A stretch of 64,000 nt of DNA, taken from positions 31,674 to 95,673 of the forward strand of contig QHWT01000075.1 in assembly GCA_003222675.1 (NCBI GenBank). The letters run 5' to 3'. Made by a program: the position numbers and the translations under genes. Every line of letters starts with the position of its first letter. Position 1 is the first letter of the stretch. Below are positions 41,295 through 51,511 of the stretch, piece after piece. The notes beneath the pieces are model-generated. The model worked only from the letters and a program-made list of their open reading frames with translations. It did not search any database and had not been told where the DNA came from. This stretch comes from Acidobacteriota bacterium (GTDB lineage: Bacteria; Acidobacteriota; Vicinamibacteria; Vicinamibacterales; 2-12-FULL-66-21).

Positions 41295-43410
41295 TCACTC
41301 CCTTGCGGCTGAAGTTGAAACTCGATCGCACGCCTTGCTCGACCGCCGCCGTGACCGTGAAGTCGCCCGCGCCGCGGAACGGGCGGGGCTGGCGGTAAGT
41401 GCCGACGATTCGGTACTCGGCGAAGCCAAACGTCTTGGGGTTGTTCGGATCGCGATTCGGCCTGAGGCTCAATCGCGTATACAGGTTCGCAGTGCGATTG
41501 CGTCCGCCGATGTTCCGCCGTCCGATTTCAAAGAATCCGCGCGGCGCGAACTCGAGGTCCTCGCGCGCTTCACCCGTAACCGGATCAGCCTCCAGCAGCC
41601 GATTGATTTCGGCGCCGCCGCCGTAGCCAATCGTCGTCCGCGACGCTTCTTCGACCGTGATGATCACGTCGTGGTCGCCGGAATTACCGTGTTCGAGCGG
41701 AGTGATCCGCACGCGGCGGAATAATCCGAGCGCGCTCAGGCGCGTGCGGCTCTCGATGAGATCCTGCAGCCCGAGCGGCTTTCCTTCTTGAAGCTGCAGT
41801 TCCCGGCGGATGACCGATACATCCGTCCGTGTGTTCCCGACCACGATGATGTGGTCCACGATCGTCTGTGGTCCTTCGACGACGGTGAATGGCAGATCGG
41901 CGCGCCCGCCGTCCGGCGACACCCGCGGAGCAATCGTGACGTTCGCCGCGGCGTACCCGGCATTCAAGTATTCGACGAGGATCGCGTCGCGATCCGACGC
42001 GATCCTCGGACCGTAGTACGTCGCGCCGGTCTTGGACGTCACGCGCGCGAGGAGTTCCTCTGATTTGAGATGCGTGTTGCCCTCGATCGACACCGTGCCG
42101 ACCACGACGCCCGGGCCTTCCATGATCGCGATAACAGGCCTGACGACACCGGACTGTGTTTCGTTCGCTGCGGACTGCGCCTTCATCGTGGCGAACCCGC
42201 GCGTCCGGTACAGCTGTGTGATGGCGCCGACGATGGCGTCGAGTCTCGCAGCCACGAACGGATCGCCCGGCGCAAGCGTTCGCAGCGCGGGCCTGAACTC
42301 CTCGATTGGAATCGACGCGTTTCCGCTCACCTCCACACCCTCGGGACCAACGTGGTACTGAGGTCCCCGGGTGACGTGAAACACGATCGCCAGCGTCCCG
42401 GGACCTGCCTGTTCGGTGTGCGTGACGGCGGCGCGCCAGTACCCCTGCTGAGTCACGTACGCGGCCATCCGGTTCTTCGCATCTTCCAGCAGATCTTCAT
42501 CGACCGAACCCTCGCGCTCAATCGGCACGAACTCCGCCAGCTTCTCCTTGGGGATGGGATCGCCTTCGTACCGCACCGTGACGAGAGGTCCGGGGCGCAC
42601 CGCGATCGTCAGGTCCGCCTGCATGCGATCGGGGCTGATGGTCGCCGACTCCATCGTCGCTGACGCCTGGTAGTAGCCACGATGGCGCAGGCGCTGGACG
42701 TGCTCCGCCAGCTTGCGCCGGATCCGCGCGGGCTGATATGGCTGTCCCGGCTGCACGCCCAGACGGCCCATGAGCTCCGGCTGCGGCTCGATCGGATCGC
42801 CGACGATGTTCGTGCGCGAGATACGGGCGCGGCCGCCGGTATTGACGTCGAACACGAGCGTGGTGCGATCGGGATTGTGCTCGACGATAGGCGCTGCAGC
42901 CCGAACGTCAGCTTCCAGATACCCCTCCTCGCGATAGAGATCTTCGAGCGAAGCGGCAACGTCGGGGGCACGGCCGACTGGTGGCGTCTCGCCGAACCGC
43001 TCCGCCATCCGATCGCGCAGCATCGATTCCGATATGCCGAGCGGTCCGCGGAATTTCACCGCGAACACCGCGTGGATGGGCTCCAGCAGATAACGGACGT
43101 GCACCGTTCCGCTCGCGCTGTTCTCGGCCTCGACTTGCACGTCGTCAAACCTGCCGAGACTGTAGAAGTGTGTGATGGTTGCCCGGACGTCCGCGATCGA
43201 GAGCGGGCGGCCCTGGCGTGTCGCGACGAGCGCGAAGAGCTGAGGTTCCAGCGCCGGTCGTCCCTCGATGGAGATGGCGACATCTTCAACGGAACGTCCA
43301 ACGTACGCGGATGCGGGCACGCTGGCTTGCGGCGAGCGCGCAGCCTGCGCCTCGGCGGGGCGCGCGAACGCGGCGATGAGCGGCAGCAGGACGATCGCGG
43401 CGAGACGCAT
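41113..43410 (-). CDS. BamA/TamA-like Omp85 protein, POTRA and N-terminal barrel part (split by frameshift)
   Basis: Starts at ATG 43410 with a signal peptide (RLAAIVLLPLIAAFARPAEAQA). Several POTRA repeats follow; 'SIEGNTHLKSEELL' and 'VVGNTRTDVSVIRRELQLQEGKPL' are the clearest. The barrel begins at about residue 600 (GYGGGAEINR...GRRNIGGRNRTANLYTRL). Correct sequence ends at about 41244 (SIRY); the remaining residues to 41113 are out of frame. The combined gene (40518-43410) would encode about 963 residues. Its start overlaps the TamB-like stop (ATGA), a typical TamA/TamB-type pairing with assembly of outer-membrane proteins as its role. Confidence 0.85.
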   Translation of the reverse strand: MRLAAIVLLPLIAAFARPAEAQAARSPQASVPASAYVGRSVEDVAISIEGRPALEPQLFALVATRQGRPLSIADVRATITHFYSLGRFDDVQVEAENSASGTVHVRYLLEPIHAVFAVKFRGPLGISESMLRDRMAERFGETPPVGRAPDVAASLEDLYREEGYLEADVRAAAPIVEHNPDRTTLVFDVNTGGRARISRTNIVGDPIEPQPELMGRLGVQPGQPYQPARIRRKLAEHVQRLRHRGYYQASATMESATISPDRMQADLTIAVRPGPLVTVRYEGDPIPKEKLAEFVPIEREGSVDEDLLEDAKNRMAAYVTQQGYWRAAVTHTEQAGPGTLAIVFHVTRGPQYHVGPEGVEVSGNASIPIEEFRPALRTLAPGDPFVAARLDAIVGAITQLYRTRGFATMKAQSAANETQSGVVRPVIAIMEGPGVVVGTVSIEGNTHLKSEELLARVTSKTGATYYGPRIASDRDAILVEYLNAGYAAANVTIAPRVSPDGGRADLPFTVVEGPQTIVDHIIVVGNTRTDVSVIRRELQLQEGKPLGLQDLIESRTRLSALGLFRRVRITPLEHGNSGDHDVIITVEEASRTTIGYGGGAEINRLLEADPVTGEAREDLEFAPRGFFEIGRRNIGGRNRTANLYTRLSLRPNRDPNNPKTFGFAEYRIVGTYRQPRPFRGAGDFTVTAAVEQGVRSSFNFSRKGVNAEVARRLSNILRGSIRYWHDAHLRRAAESKRSAGASDSPPLSASAHFGIFAGAGAGYPR

Positions 43411-46400
43411 CAGAAGATCTGGCGGCGGACTCTGAAGTCGACGGAGAACGTGCGATCGCCGTTCTGCGTGAGCACCCAGCCGAAGCTCTGGCTCTGATCG
43501 TATTCGAGAATGATGATCTGCTCCCGGCTGGTGGTGCCCAGCGCGCGGGAGTACGTCAGGTAGGCGCGGTTCGAGAGGCGCTTTCCCAGGATCAGACGAG
43601 CGGTCGGCGTCAGCGGATCGTTCTCCGTTCCGAGGCTTGGGGCGATCTGCACCGTGCTGATGCCGAACGTCTGCTCGAGCACACGGCTTACTGGCGCGGC
43701 GATGGGACCGGCCGCGAGCCTTACAAAAGCCTGCCGGAGCAGCGCCTCTTCCGACTGCGTCACCGCGGACGGACGCAGCGCGTTCAGCTCTGCATTCCCG
43801 AGGTTGGGCGCCTGGCCGAAGAGAAGCGCAATGATGTCGACGGGCGCCAGTGGCGGATCCGAATTGAGCTGCATGTTCATGCGGCCGCCGAGCGTGCCGC
43901 TGACCGCGATGGTCACGCGGTATGTTTCGCTCGTTCCCGCGCTGGCCGCGGTCGTCGCGGCGCGCACGCGCGTCTCTGCCTCGATGTCGAAGAACGGTTC
44001 GATGCGCGCGGGGTTCAGGAAATCAATCGTGCCGCGCGTCACGACGTAGCGGTTGCCTTCGAAGAGGATGTCGCCGCGCTCGACTTCCGCGCGGCCGAAC
44101 AGCTGCGGCCGATCGTAGGTGCCGGTCAACGTCAGGTCGGCGCGCGAGACGAGACGCGCCAGGTTGTTGTCGACGCGCAGCGTGGATGGCGCCGAAACCT
44201 GCAGGTCGAACCGCAACGGAATCGTAGGGCCCGTCGCCGTTGGTCCCGGTAAGGCCGTCGTGCTGCCGGCGAGATTGAAGATGTCGACGTTCGGCTCGAA
44301 CCGCTTGGTATAGACCCCGTCGACAATCACGACCCTGCCGCTCAGCACCGGCGATGAGATGTCGCCGCGCAGCGCGAGCGATGCATCGATAATCGAGCGG
44401 AACCCCTCAGGATACCGGAGGCTCATCTGCTCGCCGGTTGCCGTGAGATTCAGTTCTCCGGGTGCGAAGCCCTTGATACCGATGCGCCCGCCGAACTGGA
44501 CCTTGCCACCACCGAGCTCCGCGGCGGCATCGACGATCCGGATCCCCTGCGCATCGAACTGCAGCCGGCCGTTGATGGCCTGCAGACTGTTCGGCAGCGC
44601 CGAGTAGCGGAAGCGCCCGTCCTTGATGGTTGCGTTACCGGAGAAAACGGGCGCGTTGAGGTCGCCGCGGATCTCCGCGTTGAGAGACGCTGCGCCTGAG
44701 CTCCGAATCTCGCGGAAAAACCCCTGCAGGATGCCGAGGCTCGCATCGCCGGAGGCATTCAACGCGATCTTGTTGTCGTGCAGGCCAACCTCTCCGCCGA
44801 GCTCCAGCGCCGTGCCTTCGCCGGCGAGACGGAATCGCTGGACATCGACGCGGTGCTGGTTCAGTGCCATCTTGATGGGACCGTCGTTGTGCGCCGGGTA
44901 GTCGAACAGCTTCAGCTTGAGCTGCTCGACGTTCGCCTCCACGAGCAGGTGATCGATGTCCGACAGTTCGCCCACGATTCGGATGGTGCCGTCGGCCACC
45001 GCGGTGGTGAACGGCGACAGCGACGGCTGAAAGAAGCGGATGTATGGATCGAGCGACGTATCGGACACGCGCAGCGTGATTTCGGCGTCCATCTCGGGGG
45101 TGAGCGCCACGCGTCCCGAGCCCGATACCGACAAGCGCGGCGACGCCGCTTCCATTTCCATCGTCAACACTTCGCCGCGCATGGAGAGCCGGCCGCTGAC
45201 CTGACCGATCCCCTCGTCGCCGGCGAATAGATCGGCGATGCTCAATTTGACATCGTACCGAGGGGACTGGAACGTGCCGGCGCCCGTCGCGTTGAACTGC
45301 ATCAGCCCTGACAGCGGCGCACGTGGAAACGCAGCAGACGCGAGCGACTCGACGGGAATCCGCGCGCCGGTGGCATCGAACGAGTAATTCCCGTCCCAGC
45401 CCACCCACGCCGCGCCCGTCACGCGGCCGGTGCTCTTCTTGACGTCGATTGCGTCGAGGCGCACGCCGTTGCCTTCGAAGCGCAGGTTCGAGGTCGCCAT
45501 CTCGAACGGCTCGCCGTACGCGACGCCGTTGTCGATTTGCAGACGGCCGAATCCGTCGGGCGTCTGGTACTTGCCCCAGATGTGGTATTCGCCGGAGGCG
45601 AGCCCGTCGACCGGATAGTCGTCCAGCTCGAACGCGTGACGCAGATCCGCGAGCGATCGCTTCGTCATGCGGACGACCGCGTTCAGCTCCTCACCGTTGT
45701 CCTTGCGTGGATAGCCGAGCGAGAAGGTGCCCTCCGCCGCGATTTCGGATCCCTCGCGCTGAATCATGCCGTTCTTGATGAACACGTAGCTGTTCTCGAT
45801 GACGAGATCGGCGGCGCCATGTCCCCACAGCACGTCCCAGGCGCGCATCCGGTCGCCGGTGAAATGTCCTTCGATGCGCGGCTTCGAGAACGACTCGAGC
45901 ATGACGCCGTCGAACTCTCCACGGCCGCCGATCGGAATCGCGCCCGTTGACGATCCGAATGCCGTCATGATTCCGGCGAGCAGGCGATCACTCTCCTGCC
46001 AGTCCACGCTCGTCACGTGGAACGGGATCCGGGAGTGCTGCAGCCAGGCGGTCTGGCCGGAGAACTCGACGTACGTTCTTTCCGTCGCGGCCCAGCTGCC
46101 GCTGTCGATCGTGATCCAGTCCGGATCGAGCTTGTACGTGATCCGGCCGGCAACCGGGACGTAGCCGATCCAGAGGCGGGCGTTGAACGGTCCCTGCGCG
46201 GGCGGCAGAGGATCGACCTTCGCGATGACGTCGGCGGCCATCTCGCGCGTCATCGGACGCACGCCCGGCGGAAGCACGGTGGTGATCTCTCCCTCGCCGT
46301 GCTTGTCGCTGAACTTGCCGAGCGGCCACTCGAGCCGGTTGTGACCCGTCGCTCGGCCGGCGAGGCGCAAGCCCTGTGTCTGGAGAAAGTCGGTCAGCGT

Positions 46401-47570
46401 CGCGAGATCGACATCCGTGTAGAGCGCGTCCCACAGGACCCTGGTCGGATGCTCGGGGCCGGCGCCGATCGGCGCCATCGAATACAGGAACTTCGCGCGG
46501 CCGCCATAGAGGGCCGTGGTGACATCGGTCACCTCGAACTTGCTCGGAATCCAGAGCAGCGATCCGGCGACGTTCTGAAAACGCCAGGCATTCCCGCCGA
46601 CGTTGACGCCTGCCTGCGGCGTCGTGAACTGCCCCTTGAGCTCGCGCCCGCCCTTGAAGAAATGAAATGCGCCGGTGAAGTCGGCCTGGCCCGTGACGCC
46701 GAAGTTCATCCCCTTGAAGAAGATGTCCTTCTGGATTGGAAAGTCGACACGCGAGCGCACGTGATAGAGCATCTCGGGCCAGTGCGCGATGTCGACGTAC
46801 CCGGTGACCGCGCTCGTCGCCCCTTCGCTCTTCAGATCGATGCGATCGAGGATCACTCTTCCGCCGTCGATCTTGAACGCCGTCTCCATGTCCGCTCGAA
46901 ACGGGCGATACGACTGGATCGCCACGGTGCCGTTCGTAAACTGTGCGGTGCCTCGATACGTGTCGAGTCCCTTCCAGGCCGACACGTTGAGATTGCGCGC
47001 GACAGTGCTCCAGGGTGTCGTGTGATCTTCGTACGTGAACTGCCCGTTGTGCGCGATGACCGATCGGACGGTGGTCGTGAACCGTTTCGGCCCCTTCGGC
47101 CCCTTCGACTCCGGTGTGATCTTCGGAAAGTTGTGACCGTTCTTGAACTGTTCGACCAGCATCTCCCAGTCGCTCATATCGACGTCCTGGATGACGAGGT
47201 CCTTGTTGAGGATGGACCACCACGGCATGTTCACGGCAATCCGCTTCGCCTTCAGAAACGGGCGGTCCGTCGGCTTCAGGCCTTCGATCATCAGGTCGTC
47301 GACGATGAACGTTCCGGTCGACAAGCGGACGCTCAGCTTCCCGATGTGCATCGGCCGTTTCAGGTAGTTCGAACCGGCGGTTTCCGCGCGCCGACGGAGT
47401 GACGGGCCGAGGTCAACCGTCAGTGACGCGACGATGAGCGCGGCGACCAGCGCAACGAGGATGCCGAGCACGCGTAGAACCGGATGCTTTCGCCGCTTGC
47501 GCGGCGGCGCAGCGGGGACCGGCGCGGCTTCGGCCGCCGGCTGCTCCGGTGTGATGCGGTCCTCTTTCAA
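43410..47570 (-). CDS. tamB: TamB-like translocation/assembly module protein (DUF490)
   Basis: A 1386-residue AsmA-like protein. An N-terminal membrane anchor (VLRVLGILVALVAALIVASL, about 31-50) precedes a very long beta-rich periplasmic region. The end is a DUF490 domain (ADLTLTGTYDRPQLFGRAEVERGDILFEGNRYVVTRGTIDFLNPARIEPFFDIEAETRV..., then AYLTYSRALGTTSREQIIILEYDQSQSFGWVLTQNGD). Family members bridge the periplasm and move lipids or help insert outer-membrane proteins. The start is TTG 47570, just after the biotin carrier stop. It is coupled to the downstream Omp85 gene. Confidence 0.92.
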   Translation of the reverse strand: MKEDRITPEQPAAEAAPVPAAPPRKRRKHPVLRVLGILVALVAALIVASLTVDLGPSLRRRAETAGSNYLKRPMHIGKLSVRLSTGTFIVDDLMIEGLKPTDRPFLKAKRIAVNMPWWSILNKDLVIQDVDMSDWEMLVEQFKNGHNFPKITPESKGPKGPKRFTTTVRSVIAHNGQFTYEDHTTPWSTVARNLNVSAWKGLDTYRGTAQFTNGTVAIQSYRPFRADMETAFKIDGGRVILDRIDLKSEGATSAVTGYVDIAHWPEMLYHVRSRVDFPIQKDIFFKGMNFGVTGQADFTGAFHFFKGGRELKGQFTTPQAGVNVGGNAWRFQNVAGSLLWIPSKFEVTDVTTALYGGRAKFLYSMAPIGAGPEHPTRVLWDALYTDVDLATLTDFLQTQGLRLAGRATGHNRLEWPLGKFSDKHGEGEITTVLPPGVRPMTREMAADVIAKVDPLPPAQGPFNARLWIGYVPVAGRITYKLDPDWITIDSGSWAATERTYVEFSGQTAWLQHSRIPFHVTSVDWQESDRLLAGIMTAFGSSTGAIPIGGRGEFDGVMLESFSKPRIEGHFTGDRMRAWDVLWGHGAADLVIENSYVFIKNGMIQREGSEIAAEGTFSLGYPRKDNGEELNAVVRMTKRSLADLRHAFELDDYPVDGLASGEYHIWGKYQTPDGFGRLQIDNGVAYGEPFEMATSNLRFEGNGVRLDAIDVKKSTGRVTGAAWVGWDGNYSFDATGARIPVESLASAAFPRAPLSGLMQFNATGAGTFQSPRYDVKLSIADLFAGDEGIGQVSGRLSMRGEVLTMEMEAASPRLSVSGSGRVALTPEMDAEITLRVSDTSLDPYIRFFQPSLSPFTTAVADGTIRIVGELSDIDHLLVEANVEQLKLKLFDYPAHNDGPIKMALNQHRVDVQRFRLAGEGTALELGGEVGLHDNKIALNASGDASLGILQGFFREIRSSGAASLNAEIRGDLNAPVFSGNATIKDGRFRYSALPNSLQAINGRLQFDAQGIRIVDAAAELGGGKVQFGGRIGIKGFAPGELNLTATGEQMSLRYPEGFRSIIDASLALRGDISSPVLSGRVVIVDGVYTKRFEPNVDIFNLAGSTTALPGPTATGPTIPLRFDLQVSAPSTLRVDNNLARLVSRADLTLTGTYDRPQLFGRAEVERGDILFEGNRYVVTRGTIDFLNPARIEPFFDIEAETRVRAATTAASAGTSETYRVTIAVSGTLGGRMNMQLNSDPPLAPVDIIALLFGQAPNLGNAELNALRPSAVTQSEEALLRQAFVRLAAGPIAAPVSRVLEQTFGISTVQIAPSLGTENDPLTPTARLILGKRLSNRAYLTYSRALGTTSREQIIILEYDQSQSFGWVLTQNGDRTFSVDFRVRRQIF

Positions 47571-47580
47571 CCTGGCCCTT

Positions 47581-48102
47581 TTATTCGATGACGATGAGTA
47601 CGCGGCCTGCCTCGACGGATGTGCCCGCCTCCACCGCGACGTCCTTCACGCGCCCCGCTTTCGGCGAACGGAGCTCGTTCTCCATCTTCATGGCTTCGAC
47701 GACGACGACCGGCTGGCGCGCTGCGACACCCTCACCCTGCGCGACCAGGACGCGCACCACCCGCCCGGGCATCGGCGCTGTCACCTTCTGTTCGCCGTGC
47801 GCGGTTCCGCTTGTATCGGCTCCGCGACGCGCGGCTCGGCGTCCATTGACGACGATCCGGATCGTCCGTCCGGCGAGGTGCGCCAGCACTTCTCCGGGCG
47901 CACTTCCCGGCGCCAGATCGATCGCGGTTCCCGCGTGTGCGTCACCGGGAAACAACAGCGATATGCCGAACTCGCCTACCCGTCGAGCGTCGACCACCTT
48001 CGTGGTGCCATCGACGCCGACCAGGAACTGCCCCGGCTCGGTGCCGGCGCGCTCGACGGACACGCGTCGCGTGCGCCCGTTCACCTCGATCTCGAACGTC
48101 AT
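47581..48102 (-). CDS. Biotin carboxyl carrier domain protein of acyl-CoA carboxylase
   Basis: A 173-residue protein whose C-terminal 70 residues are a biotinyl domain (VTAPMPGRVVRVLVAQGEGVAARQPVVVVEAMKMENELRSPKAGRV). Biotin attaches to Lys of EAMKMEN (about K139). The N-terminal part (EIEVNGRTRRVSVE...) resembles the BT-domain portion seen in split acyl-CoA carboxylases. It is the third subunit of the carboxylase encoded by the two upstream genes. Confidence 0.92.
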   Translation of the reverse strand: MTFEIEVNGRTRRVSVERAGTEPGQFLVGVDGTTKVVDARRVGEFGISLLFPGDAHAGTAIDLAPGSAPGEVLAHLAGRTIRIVVNGRRAARRGADTSGTAHGEQKVTAPMPGRVVRVLVAQGEGVAARQPVVVVEAMKMENELRSPKAGRVKDVAVEAGTSVEAGRVLIVIE

Positions 48103-48114
48103 CGATCGCGCCGT

Positions 48115-49629
48115 CTATCCACGCAGGGCGTCCTGGCGCGCCGCGCTCTTCCATGCGCTGCCCGACGCGCGCGACGAGGACGCCGCGCCGCTCGTCGCCC
48201 GCCACCATGCGTCGAGCCCTGCCGCGATCGCCAACTCTGTCTCTTCAGGCTCCGTGAGCGTCATGAACGAATCGCCGCGGCGTGAGGCGAGCACCTGATC
48301 CAGATAGGTGGTGTCGAAACGTCCGTCAACGAAGTCCGGCTCGCGCATCAGCCAGAGGAAGAACGGAATGGTCGTCCTGATGCCGAGCACCTCGTACTCT
48401 CGAAGCGCTCGCTCCATCCGCGCGAGCGCCGCGCCGCGCGACTCGGCCCAGGCGATCAGCTTCGCGATCATGGAGTCGTAGAACACCGGCACCGTGTAGC
48501 CCGCGACGACGCCGCCGTCGTTGCGGATGCCGGGCCCGCTCGCAGCGCGCACGCCACGAATGAGGCCCGGTGACGGCATGAAGCCCTGATCCGGATCCTC
48601 GGCGTAAATACGGCACTCGATCGCGTGGCCGTGCGGCGCCAGCGCGCGTTCCGGGTCGATCGACAGTCGCTCACCCTGCGCGATGCGGATCTGCCAGTGC
48701 ACGAGATCGATGCTCGTCACCATTTCGGTCACTGGATGCTCGACCTGCAGCCGCGTGTTCATCTCGAGGAAATAGAACGAGCCGTCCTCATCGAGGAGGA
48801 ACTCGATCGTGCCCGCGCTGGTGTAGCCGGCCGCCTTCGCGACAGACTGCGCCGCCGCGGCGATGCGCCCCCGCAGCGCCGGCGTGACCGCAAGCGAGGG
48901 GGATTCCTCCACGACCTTTTGGTGGCGGCGCTGGATGGAACACTCGCGCTCGACGAACGGCACGATCGTGCCGTGGCAATCGCCGAGCAACTGGATCTCG
49001 ATATGACGCGGCCGGATCAGCCGGCGTTCGAAGTAGACCGCCGTATCTCCGAACGCGGATCCTGCTTCCGAGCGCGCAGTGCGGACTGCGTTCAGGAGCG
49101 AATCAGGAGTCTCGACAGCGCGCATCCCCTTGCCGCCGCCGCCAGCGACGGCCTTCACGAGGAGGGGATAGCCGACGCGCGTGGCGGCGTCGACGATCTG
49201 TCGATCCGTCGCCGCCGCGGCAAACGGCTCGTCGGTGCCGGGCACGACCGGCACGCCGGCGCGCGTGGCGATCGCCCGCGCTCCCGTCTTGCTGCCCATT
49301 TTCTCGATCGCATCGGGCGAGGGGCCGATGAACGTCAGGCCCGCATCGCGGCACGCGCGCGCGAACGCCGCGTTCTCGGCGAGAAACCCGTATCCCGGAT
49401 GGACAGCATCCGCTCCCGTAGCCCTCGCGGCATCGAGCAGCCGATCGATGCGCAGATAACTCTGCGACGGGGGGCTCGGGCCGATGTGCACCGCCTGATC
49501 CGCGTCGCGCACATGCCGCGCGCCGCGATCGCAGTCCGAGTAGACCGCCACTGTCGGCAGTCCCATCTCGCGGCAGGCGCGGATAATCCGCACCGCGATC
49601 TCACCGCGGTTCGCGATCAAGATCTTCAC
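48115..49629 (-). CDS. accC: Biotin carboxylase subunit of acyl-CoA carboxylase
   Basis: A 504-residue ATP-grasp enzyme that carboxylates biotin with bicarbonate and ATP. The N-terminus KILIANRGEIAVRIIRACREMG, the ATP-binding loop VKAVAGGGGKGMR, and the catalytic EMNTRLQVEHPVTE are complete. GTG 49629 starts the gene. It lies between the carboxyltransferase and carrier genes, so it serves a propionyl- or acetyl-type acyl-CoA carboxylase rather than a free-standing AccC. Confidence 0.95.
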   Translation of the reverse strand: MKILIANRGEIAVRIIRACREMGLPTVAVYSDCDRGARHVRDADQAVHIGPSPPSQSYLRIDRLLDAARATGADAVHPGYGFLAENAAFARACRDAGLTFIGPSPDAIEKMGSKTGARAIATRAGVPVVPGTDEPFAAAATDRQIVDAATRVGYPLLVKAVAGGGGKGMRAVETPDSLLNAVRTARSEAGSAFGDTAVYFERRLIRPRHIEIQLLGDCHGTIVPFVERECSIQRRHQKVVEESPSLAVTPALRGRIAAAAQSVAKAAGYTSAGTIEFLLDEDGSFYFLEMNTRLQVEHPVTEMVTSIDLVHWQIRIAQGERLSIDPERALAPHGHAIECRIYAEDPDQGFMPSPGLIRGVRAASGPGIRNDGGVVAGYTVPVFYDSMIAKLIAWAESRGAALARMERALREYEVLGIRTTIPFFLWLMREPDFVDGRFDTTYLDQVLASRRGDSFMTLTEPEETELAIAAGLDAWWRATSGAASSSRASGSAWKSAARQDALRG

Positions 49630-49856
49630 GCACCAATTGTACTTTGGTTCGAACGGCCGGCGGACTTGCGGCCGGGGGGACTGCGTGGACGGCGCACCGG
49701 CGCCGCGCCGCCCACCAGGAACAGATCCACCTGCTGAATCTCCAGGTGGAGGATCGGAATCGAGCCCGGTGCGATCGTGCTCGTGATCGCCGGTCTATCG
49801 CCAGCATGGAAATCTATCGTGTTCACGACAGTGCCGGCGGCGGCGCTCACGGGCAC
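49626..49856 (-). CDS. Possible small protein before accC
   Basis: A 76-codon frame (GTG start) filling the 250-bp gap between the carboxyltransferase and biotin carboxylase genes; its stop overlaps the accC GTG as GTGA. The middle part (VNTIDFHAGDRPAITSTIAPGSIPILHLEIQQVDLFLVGGAA) is not low-complexity, but I recognise no family and see no ribosome-binding site. It may be a real coupled gene or a chance frame. Confidence 0.3.
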   Translation of the reverse strand: MPVSAAAGTVVNTIDFHAGDRPAITSTIAPGSIPILHLEIQQVDLFLVGGAAPVRRPRSPPGRKSAGRSNQSTIGA

Positions 49857-49881
49857 CCACGAGAACGTCGGATCGGCCGTG

Positions 49882-51429
49882 CTACAAGGGTATATTGCCG
49901 TGCTTTTTCGGCGGGTTTTTGTCGCGCTTCGTCTCGAGCGTGGCGAGCGCGGCAGCGAGCTTCGCGCGGGTCTGGCGCGGGCGGATTACTTCATCGATGA
50001 AGCCGCGCTCCGCCGCGACGTATGGATTCGCAAACTTCTCGCGGAACTCCGCGACCCTGGCTGCTCGAGCCGCGTGCGGGTCGTCGGCCTTCTCGAGCTC
50101 CCGCTTGTACAGGATGTTGACGGCTCCCTCGGGTCCCATCACCGCAATCTCCGCCGACGGCCACGCAAAGTTCACGTCCGTTCGAATGTGCTTGCTGGAC
50201 ATCACGCAGTATGCGCCGCCATATGCCTTGCGCGTGATCACGGTGACCTTCGGAACGGTTGCCTCGGCGTACGCAAACAGCAGCTTCGCACCGTGCCGGA
50301 TGATTCCGCCGTACTCCTGGCGCGTTCCCGGCAGGAAGCCAGGCACGTCCTCGAAGGTGACGAGCGGAATGTTGAACGCGTCGCAGAACCGCACGAACCG
50401 CGCGCCTTTGACCGACGCATCAATGTCGAGCGTCCCCGCGAGGTGTGCCGGCTGATTCGCGACCACGCCCACCGGACGCCCCGCAACGCGCGCGAAGCCG
50501 ACGATGATGTTCTTCGCGTAATGACGGTGCACTTCGAGGAACGCCCCCTCGTCGGCGACCGCGTGGACGAGATCGAGCATGTCGTATGGCTGACTGGCTG
50601 AATCGGGGACGAGTTGATCGAGCGCCTCGTCCTCGCGATCGATGGCATCGGCCGTGTCGCGGCGGGGTGGATCGTCGATGTTGTTGCCGGGAAGGTATCC
50701 GAGCAGCTCGCGGATGAGGAGCAGGCATTCGCGATCGTCGGGCACCGCGAAGTGTGCGACGCCGCTCGTGGCGTTGTGCGTCATCGCGCCGCCGAGCTCG
50801 TCTTTCGTGACCTCCTCGTGCGTGACGGTCCTGATCACATCGGGCCCGGTCACGAACATGTAGCTCGTGCCCTCGACCATGATGTTGAAATCGGTGATTG
50901 CCGGTGAATAGACGGCGCCGCCCGCGCACGGACCCATGATGGCGGAGATCTGCGGCACGACGCCGGAGGCGAGCGTGTTGCGCAGAAAGATGTCGGCGTA
51001 GCCTCCGAGCGAGAGGACGCCTTCCTGAATGCGCGCGCCGCCGGAGTCGTTCAAGCCGACCACCGGCGCTCCCATCTTGATCGCGAGATCCATGATCTTC
51101 ACGATCTTGGCCGCATTCGTCTCCGAGAGCGATCCGCCAAAAACGGTGAAATCCTGCGCGAAGGCGTAGACCGGCCGTCCATCGATCCGGCCGTGGCCGG
51201 CGATGACCCCGTCGCCGGGAATGAGCTGGTCCGCATCGCCCATGCCGAAGTCGCGGCATCGATGGGTGACGAGCTTGTCGATCTCCTGAAAGGTGCCCGG
51301 ATCGAAGAGCATGTCGATCCGCTCGCGCGCCGTGAGCTTGCCGGCTTCGTGCTGGCGTCGAAGGCGGTCGTCGCCCCCCCCGAGTTCCGCGCGCCGTTCG
51401 AGATCTTCGAGATGTTTGATCGGATCCAT
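49882..51429 (-). CDS. pccB: Acyl-CoA (propionyl-CoA type) carboxylase carboxyltransferase subunit
   Basis: A 515-residue PccB/AccD5-type carboxyltransferase carrying both halves of the crotonase-like fold. Markers are [51 protein letters not shown], and in the C half [26 protein letters not shown] and [12 protein letters not shown]. With accC and the biotin carrier downstream it makes a complete acyl-CoA carboxylase, probably acting on propionyl-CoA. ATG 51429 follows repeat palindromes. Confidence 0.94.
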   Translation of the reverse strand: MDPIKHLEDLERRAELGGGDDRLRRQHEAGKLTARERIDMLFDPGTFQEIDKLVTHRCRDFGMGDADQLIPGDGVIAGHGRIDGRPVYAFAQDFTVFGGSLSETNAAKIVKIMDLAIKMGAPVVGLNDSGGARIQEGVLSLGGYADIFLRNTLASGVVPQISAIMGPCAGGAVYSPAITDFNIMVEGTSYMFVTGPDVIRTVTHEEVTKDELGGAMTHNATSGVAHFAVPDDRECLLLIRELLGYLPGNNIDDPPRRDTADAIDREDEALDQLVPDSASQPYDMLDLVHAVADEGAFLEVHRHYAKNIIVGFARVAGRPVGVVANQPAHLAGTLDIDASVKGARFVRFCDAFNIPLVTFEDVPGFLPGTRQEYGGIIRHGAKLLFAYAEATVPKVTVITRKAYGGAYCVMSSKHIRTDVNFAWPSAEIAVMGPEGAVNILYKRELEKADDPHAARAARVAEFREKFANPYVAAERGFIDEVIRPRQTRAKLAAALATLETKRDKNPPKKHGNIPL

Positions 51430-51436
51430 GCAGAGA

Positions 51437-51510
51437 GCCGGGTCTGAAGGCCCGAATGCCGGGTCTAAAGACCCGGCCTCCAGTCGGTCGGGCGGACTTT
51501 CAGGTCCGCC
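51437..51510. repeat. Three palindromic elements between fsa and pccB
   Basis: 51437-51454 (GCCGGGTCTGAAGGCCCG, one arm altered), 51458-51477 (GCCGGGTCT-AA-AGACCCGGC, perfect 9-bp stem) and 51491-51510 (GGCGGAC-TTTCAG-GTCCGCC, perfect 7-bp stem). They fill almost the entire gap and may also end fsa transcription. Confidence 0.85.
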
Positions 51511-51511
51511 A

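Noticed and set aside
45988-47402. Long frames on both strands within tamB
   Set aside because: Alternate-frame and antisense readings of the large TamB-like gene; no motifs.
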